From Caulobacter sp. FWC2 (GTDB lineage Bacteria; Pseudomonadota; Alphaproteobacteria; Caulobacterales; Caulobacteraceae), in NCBI RefSeq assembly GCF_002742625.1, contig NZ_PEBF01000001.1, positions 4,836,001-4,900,000 of the forward strand: a DNA stretch of 64,000 nt, written 5' to 3'. A model generated the notes under the pieces. The model was given only the letters and a program-made list of their open reading frames with translations. It ran no database searches and was not told the DNA's origin. Shown in pieces: positions 34,351-41,669 of the stretch. Position numbers and translations under genes: made by a program. Within the stretch, counting starts at the first letter, position 1. The number at the start of each line of letters is the position of its first letter.

Positions 34351-35514
34351 CTAGTCCAGAGTGGTTCGGTACCGCGCCATGGCCAGACCGGCGATCACCA
34401 CGACAAACAATCCGAGCGCGGAGAGACTTGGCCATAGCTGCGCTGCGTCCAGTCCCTTGAGCAAGGCGCCGCGCACCACCCTGAGAAAGTGTGTCACCGG
34501 TATCACGCTGCCCAGGGCCTGGGCCCAGGCCGGCATGCCCCGGAAGGGAAACATGAAGCCCGACAGCAGGATCGAGGGCATGATGTAGAAGAACGACATC
34601 TGCATCGCCTGCAGCTGGGTCCGGGCCACCGTCGAGATCAGGAAGCCCAGCGCCAGCGACCCGACGATGAACAGCAGCACCCCCAGAGCGAGCGCGAGCC
34701 AGCCGCCCGCCATCGGCACGGCGAATAGCGCCTTGGCCAGGACCAGGATCACCACCGTCTGGATCACGCCCACGGCGACATAGGGCGTCAGCTTGCCGAT
34801 CATCACCTCGACCGGCCGGGCCGGCGTGGCCAGCAGGCTCTCCATGGTGCCACGCTCATATTCCCGCGTGACGCCCAGGGCGGTCATCATGACCAGGGTC
34901 ATCGACAGGATCACGCCCAGCAGGCCCGGCACGATGTTGTAGGCGGTGATGGCTTCAGGATTGTAGCGGCGGTGGATCACCACCTCGAACGGATCGCCGC
35001 CCAGGCCTCCCTGGCTTTTCGAGGCCACGGCGCCCACGAGATCCCGCGACAGCGCCGTGCGCGGCAGGCTGGCCAGGGCCGCGATCGCGCCGCCGGTGGC
35101 CACAGGATCGGAGGCGTCGGCCTCGACCAGGATCTGGGCGTCGTCGCCGCGCACCACGCGCCGGGTGAAGCCGGCGGGAATCGTCAGGGCGAACTGCACC
35201 TGCCCGCTCGCCACGGCCGCGTCCAGTTCCTGGGGAGACGTCGCGGTGCGGACGATCTCGAAATAGCCGCTATTGACCAGGGCCGACAGGGTCGAGCGCG
35301 CCATCGGCCCCTGGTCCTGCACCAGCACCGCCGTCGGCAGGTTTCGCGGGTCGTTGTTGATGGCGTAGCCGAACAGCAGCAGCTGCACGATCGGCATGAC
35401 CAGGATCATGGCGTAGGTCAGCCGGTCGCGGGTGAGCTGGATGAACTCCTTGATCAAGACCGCCAGGATGCGGGCGCCGGAAAGACCCCTCCCCCCGCCG
35501 CCTCGGGCGCTCAT
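34351..35514 (-). CDS. ABC-2 type transporter permease (YbhR/YhhJ-like)
   Basis: 387 residues. One N-terminal membrane segment (YAMILVMPIVQLLLFGYAI, about residues 32-50), a large extracytoplasmic domain to about residue 190, then five membrane segments with the ABC-2 signature REYERGTMESLLATPARPVEVMIGKLTPY. The start at 35514 forms an ATGA overlap with the stop of the ATPase gene. It is the last gene of the tetR-hlyD-ATPase-permease operon, which resembles ybhGFSR but has a single permease that probably homodimerises. The exported compound is unknown; hydrophobic drugs are a common choice for this family. Confidence 0.92.
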   Translation of the reverse strand: MSARGGGGRGLSGARILAVLIKEFIQLTRDRLTYAMILVMPIVQLLLFGYAINNDPRNLPTAVLVQDQGPMARSTLSALVNSGYFEIVRTATSPQELDAAVASGQVQFALTIPAGFTRRVVRGDDAQILVEADASDPVATGGAIAALASLPRTALSRDLVGAVASKSQGGLGGDPFEVVIHRRYNPEAITAYNIVPGLLGVILSMTLVMMTALGVTREYERGTMESLLATPARPVEVMIGKLTPYVAVGVIQTVVILVLAKALFAVPMAGGWLALALGVLLFIVGSLALGFLISTVARTQLQAMQMSFFYIMPSILLSGFMFPFRGMPAWAQALGSVIPVTHFLRVVRGALLKGLDAAQLWPSLSALGLFVVVIAGLAMARYRTTLD

Positions 35515-36446
35515 TGGAAATTGTCCGACGACTGGTCCATCAGCCGGATGAATACGTCCTCCAGGGTCGGCTGGACCTCGGTCCATTCCAGCGGCGGCTT
35601 GCGATAGGGCGCGATGGCCGCCTCCAGCGCCGCGCGGTCGGTCCCGCTGACGTGCAGCGCCGCCCCGAACGGCGCGGCCATCAGCACGCCGGGGGCCTTG
35701 GCCAGGTCCTGGGCCAGGCGATCAGCCCCCAGGCCATCGCCGGTCTGTCCTTCCGCCCGGAAGGTGACGAGGCCGCTCCCTGCGATCACCTCATCGGCGG
35801 TCCCCCGGGCCATCAGCTTGCCGTAGGCGATATAGGCGATGTCGTGGCAGCGCTCGGCCTCGTCCATGTAGTGGGTCGAGACCATCACGGTCAGACCCTC
35901 GGCCGACAGGGCGTGGATCTCGTCCCAGAATTCGCGCCGCGCCTTGGGATCGACCCCGGCGGTCGGCTCGTCCAGCAGCAGCAGCCTGGGTCCGTGCAGG
36001 ATGGCGGCGGCCAGGGCCAGGCGCTGCTTCCAGCCGCCGGAAAGACTGCCGGCCAGCTGCTTCTTGCGCGCGGTCAGGCCCAGGCGGTCCAGGCTGTCCT
36101 TCACCCGCTGGCGTCGGCCGTCCAGCTCGTGGACCCGCGCCACGAAGTCGAGGTTCTCCTCGATCGACAGGTCCTCATAGAGCGAGAACTTCTGGGTCAT
36201 GTAGCCGGTCTGCCGTTTCACGGCCTCGGCGTCCTGCCGGAAGTCCAGGCCCAGCACCTCGCCCTCGCCGCTGTCGGGGGTCAGCAGGCCGCACAGCATC
36301 CGCAGGGTGGTGGTCTTGCCCGAGCCGTTGGGACCGAGGAAGCCGGTGATCTTGCCGCGCCCGACCTGGATCGCCAGGTCCTGGACCACGTGGCGCGGAC
36401 CGAACGACTTGTTCAGCCCCCGGACATCGACGGCCAGGTCGGTCAT
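35511..36446 (-). CDS. ABC transporter ATP-binding protein (YbhF-like)
   Basis: 311 residues. Walker A GPNGSGKTT (about residues 37-45), Q-loop YMTQKFSLYEDL, signature LSGGWKQRLALAAA, Walker B LLLLDEPTAGVD and the switch His in STHYMDEAER are all intact, so ATP hydrolysis should be normal. A C-terminal accessory domain of about 80 residues follows. Only one nucleotide-binding domain is present, whereas E. coli YbhF has two. Its stop overlaps the permease start, and its own start overlaps the HlyD gene's stop, so translation is coupled throughout. Confidence 0.94.
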   Translation of the reverse strand: MTDLAVDVRGLNKSFGPRHVVQDLAIQVGRGKITGFLGPNGSGKTTTLRMLCGLLTPDSGEGEVLGLDFRQDAEAVKRQTGYMTQKFSLYEDLSIEENLDFVARVHELDGRRQRVKDSLDRLGLTARKKQLAGSLSGGWKQRLALAAAILHGPRLLLLDEPTAGVDPKARREFWDEIHALSAEGLTVMVSTHYMDEAERCHDIAYIAYGKLMARGTADEVIAGSGLVTFRAEGQTGDGLGADRLAQDLAKAPGVLMAAPFGAALHVSGTDRAALEAAIAPYRKPPLEWTEVQPTLEDVFIRLMDQSSDNFQ

Positions 36447-37456
36447 GGGCCGCCCACCTTGGACATGTCCTCCAGCGGGACGATGTCCACCGGCTGTCCG
36501 GGCGCCAAGGCCGGACCGGTCTCCGGCCGCGCCTCGACCAGGAACACCAGCCGCTGGCGGGCCTCGCGGCTGTAGATCACCGGCGGGGTGAACTCCGACC
36601 GGGGGCTGACATAGTTGATCCGCGCCGCGCGCTCGGCGCCGCAGCCGTCGCAAGAGAAGCGGATGGCCGCGCCGACCCGATACCGCGCCACCTCGGCCTC
36701 GGGGACGAAGAACCGCAGCCGAACGCGGTCATCGGACAGCAAGGCCACCACGGGCTGGTTGGCGGCGGCCCATTCGCCGGGCTGGTAGAAGACGTCCTGC
36801 ACTCGCGCCGCGACCGGAGCCTTGGGGCTGATCTGGTCCAGCCGCGACTGGGCGGCGACCAGAGCCTCCTGGGCCGAGGCGACGGAGGCTCGCGCGGCGT
36901 TCACCGCGTCCGGCCGCGCGCCCAGCGTCCCGACATCCTTGCGCCGCGCCACGGCGGCGGCGGTGGCGCGGGCGGCGTCCAGCGCGGCCTTGACCTGATC
37001 CAGCCGGGCCGGGGCGTAGATGCCCTTGGCCACCAGCGGCGCGATGCGGCCATAGTCGGCCTCCGCCTGGCGGACCTGAGCCTCGGCCGCGGCGCGCTCG
37101 GCGTCATAGACGGCCAGTTCCTGCGGGCGCTGGCCCTTCTCGGCGTCGCTCAGCTGGGCCTGCGCGACCGCCACCTGGGCGGCGGCCTGGTCGCGGGCGG
37201 CGGTCAGCTGGGCGGCGTCCAGGGCGAAGAGCGGCTGGCCCGCCTTGACCCGGTCGCCGCGCTGGACGGCCACGGCGCTGACCAGGCCCGCGTTCGCGGC
37301 GCCGACATACAGCGTCTCGCCCTCGACATAGCCCGACAGCCCGTGCGGCCGATGGGCGTCCGGACCCAGCAGCCGCCAGCCGAGGAACCCGGCCAGGCCG
37401 ATGCCCGCCACCACGGCGACGATGCGGCCAAAGGGCGGATGGCTTGCGGGCGTCAT
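36443..37456 (-). CDS. HlyD-family periplasmic adaptor protein (YbhG-like)
   Basis: 337 residues. An N-terminal membrane anchor (IVAVVAGIGLAGFLGWRLLG, residues 12-31), a split lipoyl domain (YVGAANAGLVSAVAVQRGDRVKAGQPLFALD and its second half near residue 215), a long alpha-helical hairpin rich in Ala and Gln between them, and a beta-barrel domain after it. It joins the ABC permease to an outer-membrane channel that must be encoded elsewhere. Two cysteines in SCDGCGAE are unusual for the family. The start overlaps the tetR stop by four bases. Confidence 0.92.
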   Translation of the reverse strand: MTPASHPPFGRIVAVVAGIGLAGFLGWRLLGPDAHRPHGLSGYVEGETLYVGAANAGLVSAVAVQRGDRVKAGQPLFALDAAQLTAARDQAAAQVAVAQAQLSDAEKGQRPQELAVYDAERAAAEAQVRQAEADYGRIAPLVAKGIYAPARLDQVKAALDAARATAAAVARRKDVGTLGARPDAVNAARASVASAQEALVAAQSRLDQISPKAPVAARVQDVFYQPGEWAAANQPVVALLSDDRVRLRFFVPEAEVARYRVGAAIRFSCDGCGAERAARINYVSPRSEFTPPVIYSREARQRLVFLVEARPETGPALAPGQPVDIVPLEDMSKVGGP

Positions 37457-38094
37457 GGCAGCATGACGACCTGGGGCGCCAGACCGGCCAGGATCGTTTC
37501 GCGGTGCTGCGTTATCAGGCCGTGCACATCGAGCGGCGGCGCGCCGATCGGCGCGAAGGTCTCCTGCCAGATCATGCCCATCAGGATCGGCCCCATAATG
37601 CTGAAGGCCTGCAGGTGCGGGTCGCCGATCCGGACCTCCCCTCTCGCCTGAGCTCTCGCCAAGGCCTTGGTCAAGGCCGTCAGGGCGCGACTGACGACCT
37701 CGTCGTGCCAGACGCGCGCCAATTCCGGGAAGTTGCGGGACTCGCCGATGACGAGCTTGGCCACCGCGCCGATCCGCGAGGCCTGGATCATCAGGGCCAG
37801 GCGGACGAACAGCATGCGGAGCAGATCGGGGAACGGCATGGCCGCGTTGTCGAGGGTGAACTCGACCGCATCGAGATTGGGCACGACCGCCTCGCGGACC
37901 ACAGCGCGGAAGATATCCTCCTTGGTCTCGAAATAGAGATAGAGCGCGCCCTTCGAGATCCCGGCCCGGGCGGCGATCTCATCCAGCTTGGCCGCGGCGA
38001 AGCCCTTTTCCGCGAACACCTCGAACGCCGCCTGGACGATCTCGCCCGGCCGCGCCTCGGCGCGTCGACGCCACCTGGGATTTCCGGCCTGCAT
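37453..38094 (-). CDS. TetR/AcrR-family repressor of the efflux operon
   Basis: 213 residues. The N-terminal HTH is IVQAAFEVFAEKGFAAAKLDEIAARAGISKGALYLYFETKEDIF in segments typical of TetR proteins (about residues 19-62); the remaining helical domain should bind the ligand. It is the first gene of the efflux operon, overlapping hlyD by ATGA, so it is probably both autoregulator and local repressor. A perfect palindrome sits 7 bp upstream of its start. Confidence 0.92.
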   Translation of the reverse strand: MQAGNPRWRRRAEARPGEIVQAAFEVFAEKGFAAAKLDEIAARAGISKGALYLYFETKEDIFRAVVREAVVPNLDAVEFTLDNAAMPFPDLLRMLFVRLALMIQASRIGAVAKLVIGESRNFPELARVWHDEVVSRALTALTKALARAQARGEVRIGDPHLQAFSIMGPILMGMIWQETFAPIGAPPLDVHGLITQHRETILAGLAPQVVMLP

Positions 38095-38100
38095 GGTCGC

Positions 38101-38134
38101 TCGCCTCTAATGACCCAGAAGTCATTAGAGGCGA
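38101..38134. promoter_or_regulatory. Perfect 14-bp inverted repeat, probable TetR operator
   Basis: TCGCCTCTAATGAC, spacer CCAGAA, then GTCATTAGAGGCGA. It lies between the methyltransferase stop and the tetR start, close enough to the start codon that bound repressor would block the promoter or initiation. Perfect symmetry over 28 positions in a 34-bp site is strong evidence of a dimer-binding operator. Confidence 0.8.
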
Positions 38135-38147
38135 AACGGCGGGAAAC

Positions 38148-38981
38148 TCAAGCCTTGGCCGTCACCAGCCAACAGGCCGAGTTCATCGCGGCGACGCCGT
38201 CCTGCACATATGAGGCCAGCGCCCGCGTGACCGCGTCACGAACCGCTTCGCGCACGGCCTCATCCTGCCCGGCCAGGATCGGGTTCAGCGGACCGACGCG
38301 CAGGCTCATGGTCAGCAGTTCGTCGGCGCTGACCGGGGTCGGGTCGTCCAGCGGATCAATGACCACATCGCGCCAGCCGCTCTCGGCCAGGATGGCGCGC
38401 ACCCGGTCGGGATCGGCGAAGCCGAAGCGGCCTGGCGCGTCCTTCTGGAACCTGGGGATCTCCGGCAGGAACGGCGCGGCGGCCTCCAGCGGAACCGTGG
38501 CGATGGCGTTATCCTCCGGCCCGCGCCAGCAGGCGAAGGCCAGGCGGCCGCCGGGCTTCAGGGCCGAGCGCAGATTGGCGAAGGCCACGACGGGATCGGG
38601 AAAGAACATCACCCCGAACCGCGAGACGACGGCGTCGAACTCGGCCGTGAAGGCGTGGGTCTGGGCGTCGGCGTGAAGGAAGTCCACGCCCTCCAGCCCG
38701 TCCGCGCCCGCCCGATGGCGGGCCAGCTCGACCAGGGCCGGCGAGATGTCGACGCCGACCGCCCGTCCCGTCGGCCCCACGCGCCACGCCGCCTCGAAGG
38801 TCGTCGCGCCCGAACCGCAGCCGACGTCCAGCACCGCCTCGCCATTGCGAAGGTCGGCGGCCTCGACCACCGCCCGGGCGATCGGCTGGTAGATCCGGTC
38901 CAGCAGCCCCTGCTGCTCGACCCAGACCTTGCCCGCCCGGTCCCAATAGGCCGCCATGTCGCGTTCGGGGGTGGTGCTCAT
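38148..38981 (-). CDS. Class I SAM-dependent methyltransferase
   Basis: 277 residues from the ATG at 38981. The SAM-binding motif I is VLDVGCGSGATTFEAAW (about residues 46-62), motif II GVDISPALVELAR, then DFLHADAQTHAF and the post-motif SRFGVMFFPDPVVAFANL. Closest in style to UbiE/Methyltransf_11 proteins acting on small molecules, but the acceptor is not evident. It is divergent from a MerR-family gene, with a MerR-type promoter and operator between them, so it is probably induced by that regulator. Confidence 0.88.
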   Translation of the reverse strand: MSTTPERDMAAYWDRAGKVWVEQQGLLDRIYQPIARAVVEAADLRNGEAVLDVGCGSGATTFEAAWRVGPTGRAVGVDISPALVELARHRAGADGLEGVDFLHADAQTHAFTAEFDAVVSRFGVMFFPDPVVAFANLRSALKPGGRLAFACWRGPEDNAIATVPLEAAAPFLPEIPRFQKDAPGRFGFADPDRVRAILAESGWRDVVIDPLDDPTPVSADELLTMSLRVGPLNPILAGQDEAVREAVRDAVTRALASYVQDGVAAMNSACWLVTAKA

Positions 38982-39019
38982 GATCGTCTCCGTCGTTGCC
39001 AGCATCGGCCTTGCCGCGC

Positions 39020-39050
39020 ATCCTGCAAGCTCAAGCGCACTTGAGGTCAA
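39020..39050 (-). promoter_or_regulatory. MerR-type promoter with 19-bp spacer and SoxR-box-like operator
   Basis: On the minus strand a -35 TTGACC (39050-39045) and a -10 CAGGAT (39025-39020) are separated by 19 bp, the over-long spacing that MerR proteins untwist. The dyad CTCAAG-TGCG-CTTGAG (39045-39030) fills the spacer and is nearly the SoxR box CCTCAAGTTAACTTGAGG. It reads toward the methyltransferase gene. Confidence 0.7.
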
Positions 39051-39053
39051 GCC

Positions 39054-39476
39054 GTGTTCGACATCGATATTTCCGAACTGGCCAGGGCAACCGGCGTGCG
39101 CGCCTCGACCCTGCGGTTCTACGAGGAAAAGGGGCTGATCGCCTCGACCGGGCGGCGGGGCCTCAAGCGCCTGTTTTCGGCGACCGTGACGGAGCGCCTG
39201 TCGCTGATCGCTCTGGGCCGCGCCTCGGGCTTCTCACTGGACGAGATCGCCGCGATGCTGGGCGGCCCAAATCCCAAGGTCCAAGACATCGACCGCACAC
39301 GCCTGCGGGGCAAGGCCGCCGAGCTGGACCGCCGGATCGACCAGCTGACCCGCATGCGCGACGGTCTAACCCACGCGGCCGACTGCAAGGTCCCACAGCT
39401 GATGGACTGCCCGCACTTCCTGCGGATCGTGAAGGTCGCCGGAGCGCGGCGGCGGTATCGGGCCGAGGCGGTCTGA
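39054..39476 (+). CDS. MerR-family transcriptional regulator
   Basis: 140 residues. Winged HTH at the N-terminus (ISELARATGVRASTLRFYEEKGLI, residues 5-28), followed by a dimerisation helix and a short C-terminal segment with two cysteines eight residues apart (ADCKVPQLMDCPHFL). These could bind a metal or sense redox or electrophiles, but the four-cysteine iron-sulfur motif of SoxR is absent. The GTG start at 39054 is forced by the divergent promoter region. The partner methyltransferase gene lies 72 bp away in the opposite direction. Confidence 0.88.
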   Translation: MFDIDISELARATGVRASTLRFYEEKGLIASTGRRGLKRLFSATVTERLSLIALGRASGFSLDEIAAMLGGPNPKVQDIDRTRLRGKAAELDRRIDQLTRMRDGLTHAADCKVPQLMDCPHFLRIVKVAGARRRYRAEAV

Positions 39477-39517
39477 GCAACAGCACGGCTGGCCAGCGCG
39501 CCGTGAGGATGCCCGCC

Positions 39518-41317
39518 CTACCGCAGCGTGGCGTCGCGCAGACGGCGGCGACGTCCGCCCAGGGCGTCGGGACGGTTCAGCTTCTTGCGGTACTCGTCGC
39601 GGCGCTCGTGGATCGAGGCGATGACCAGGCCCATCGGCACGCCGATATCGACCAGCACGGCTTCGGACAGCTGCAGCGAGGCCTCGATGGTTTCCGGCAC
39701 GGCGTCGGTTGCGCCCAGCTCGTAGAGCCGCGCGGCGTGGCGGGCGTCGCGGGCGCGCACCACGATCGGCACGTCCGGCCGGGCCCCGCGCGCGGCGGCG
39801 ACCACCGCTTCGGCCACCTCGAAGGCGTCCATGGTCACCACCACCGCCTTGGCCGTGGCCAGGCCGCAGCGTTCCAGAAGCTCAAGCCGCGAGGCGTCGC
39901 CATAATAGATGCGGTCGCCGTTGCGCCGTCCCTGCTCGACCAGGCGCGCGTCGCGCTCGACGGCGATCCACGGCAGGTCATGGCGGCCCAGCATGTCGCC
40001 GACCAGCTTGCCGACCCGGCCATAGCCGATGACGAGCACTTGGCCGGCCGGCTCGGGACCGACACGGTCCGGCTCGCGCGGCGTCGAGGGCGGGGTCTCG
40101 CTGATCGGCAGCGGCGCGCTCTTGCGGCCCAGATAGCCGCCCAAGGCCGCCAGCGACGGGATCAGGAACATGGTGAGGGTGGCGGAGACCAGCACCGCCT
40201 GGCCCAGCGGCCGCGACACCACCTCGGCGTCGATGGCCTTGTCCAGCAGCACGAAGGCGAACTCGCCGCCGGCCGCCAGGATCAGGCCGGCCTCGATCGC
40301 CGCGCGCCGGTTCAGGCCCATGGCCAGGCCGGCGACGAACACCACCGCCGTCTTGAGCAGCATCAGGCCGACCGCCGTGGCGAGGATCGCCACGGGCTGA
40401 GCGGCCAGCAGGGAGAGATCCAGGCGGATGCCCAGCGAGACGAAGAACAGGCTCAGCAGCAGGCCCTTGAACGGCTCGATCTTGACCTCGACCTCATGGC
40501 GATACTCGGTCTCGGCCAGCAGGATGCCGGCGACGAAGGCGCCCAGCGCCATCGACAGGCCCGAGAGCGCGCTGACCAGGCCCGCGCCGATGATCACCAG
40601 CAGGCAGGCGGCCATGAACATCTCTTCGCTCTTGGCCTTGGCGACGGACTTGAGCATCGGCCGCAGGGCCAGGCGCCCGACCAGCACGATGGCGCCCAGG
40701 CCCAGGGCCGCCGGCGCCAGGGCCAGCAGGTCCTTGACCTGGAACGATCCATGGCCGCGGCCCAGGATGGCCAGGGTGATCAGGATCGGCGCGACGGCCA
40801 GGTCCTGGAACAGCAGCACCGAGAAGGTGGCGCGGCCGGCTTCGGAATGCAGGCGGCGGCGCTCGGCCAGCACCGGCACGGCGATAGCGGTCGAGGACAG
40901 GGTCAGGGCCGCGCCCAGGGTCAGGGCCGCCACCGGGTTCTGGCCCAGCAGCATGGCGCCCGCGCCCAGGCCCAGCGAGCAGCCGATCACCTGGATGGCG
41001 CCCAGGCCGAACACCCATCGGCGCATCAGCCGCAGGCGCTCCCAGGAGAGCTCCAACCCGATCATGAACAGCAGGAAGACGACCCCGAACTCGGCCAGCT
41101 GGGCGATTTCGGCGGGGTTGTCGACGGTGACGTAGTCCAGCCACGGGGCGTAGGGGATGAACCGGCCCAGGCCGAACGGCCCCAGGATGACCCCGGCCAG
41201 CAGATAGCCCAGGATCGGATTGATCTTCAGGCGCTTGAAGATCGGCGCGACGATGCCGGCGGTCGCCAGGAACAGGACCAGGTCCTTGTAGCTCTCTGGG
41301 GAAACCTCGTGCGCCAC
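39518..41317 (-). CDS. CPA2 monovalent cation:proton antiporter with TrkA-N domain (KefB/KefC type)
   Basis: 599 residues: about twelve membrane segments to residue 390, then a soluble NAD-binding TrkA-N (RCK) domain beginning VLVIGYGRVGKLVGDML, and a short basic C-terminal tail. The core has NPILGYLLAGVILGPFGLG and the QDLAVAPI segment typical of CPA2 antiporters. Kef-type proteins release potassium in response to electrophile-glutathione adducts; whether this one is glutathione-gated is unknown. A small XRE regulator gene lies 17 bp upstream on the same strand and a second antiporter gene diverges beyond it. Confidence 0.9.
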   Translation of the reverse strand: MAHEVSPESYKDLVLFLATAGIVAPIFKRLKINPILGYLLAGVILGPFGLGRFIPYAPWLDYVTVDNPAEIAQLAEFGVVFLLFMIGLELSWERLRLMRRWVFGLGAIQVIGCSLGLGAGAMLLGQNPVAALTLGAALTLSSTAIAVPVLAERRRLHSEAGRATFSVLLFQDLAVAPILITLAILGRGHGSFQVKDLLALAPAALGLGAIVLVGRLALRPMLKSVAKAKSEEMFMAACLLVIIGAGLVSALSGLSMALGAFVAGILLAETEYRHEVEVKIEPFKGLLLSLFFVSLGIRLDLSLLAAQPVAILATAVGLMLLKTAVVFVAGLAMGLNRRAAIEAGLILAAGGEFAFVLLDKAIDAEVVSRPLGQAVLVSATLTMFLIPSLAALGGYLGRKSAPLPISETPPSTPREPDRVGPEPAGQVLVIGYGRVGKLVGDMLGRHDLPWIAVERDARLVEQGRRNGDRIYYGDASRLELLERCGLATAKAVVVTMDAFEVAEAVVAAARGARPDVPIVVRARDARHAARLYELGATDAVPETIEASLQLSEAVLVDIGVPMGLVIASIHERRDEYRKKLNRPDALGGRRRRLRDATLR

Positions 41318-41334
41318 GCGCCCTCCTGCGTTGT

Positions 41335-41598
41335 TTAAGTCGGTCTCGTGAAGCGCACGCCCGGCCCCGCCGCAGCCCCGTCGGTCGCATCCGCCGAGAT
41401 CAGGGACACACCGCCCGCTTCGATCGCGTCGATCAGGAGGCGCTCGGTGCTATGGTGCAAGGCGTGGCGTTCGGTCTCGAAGTCTTTGACCGTGCTGCGG
41501 GAAACGCCTGCCCGATCAGCGAGTTCACCTTGGGACCAATTGATCAGTCCGCGAGCGGCCCGGCATTGCGCCGGGAGGAGAATTTTTGCGTGTGGCAT
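41335..41598 (-). CDS. Small XRE-type helix-turn-helix regulator
   Basis: 87 residues from the ATG at 41598 (96 from an alternative ATG at 41625; neither has a good ribosome site). The HTH reads QCRAARGLINWSQGELADRAGVSRSTVKDFETERH in pieces, starting near residue 10, and the tail contains IEAGGVSLI, a pattern seen in many short alphaproteobacterial XRE proteins. It sits between two CPA2 antiporter genes: same strand as, and 17 bp before, the first; 71 bp from the start of the divergent second. It may regulate both. Confidence 0.72.
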   Translation of the reverse strand: MPHAKILLPAQCRAARGLINWSQGELADRAGVSRSTVKDFETERHALHHSTERLLIDAIEAGGVSLISADATDGAAAGPGVRFTRPT

Positions 41599-41669
41599 CT
41601 GGCGCACCTGGGTTTCGGCACCCATATTGGTTGAGTACGCCCGAAAAAGTGGATCGTCAAGGAGAGCCT

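Noticed and set aside
38996..41338. 780-codon open frame on the plus strand
   Set aside because: It overlaps the MerR gene and runs antisense to the KefB-type antiporter; the Gln/His/Arg-rich translation is typical of shadow frames.
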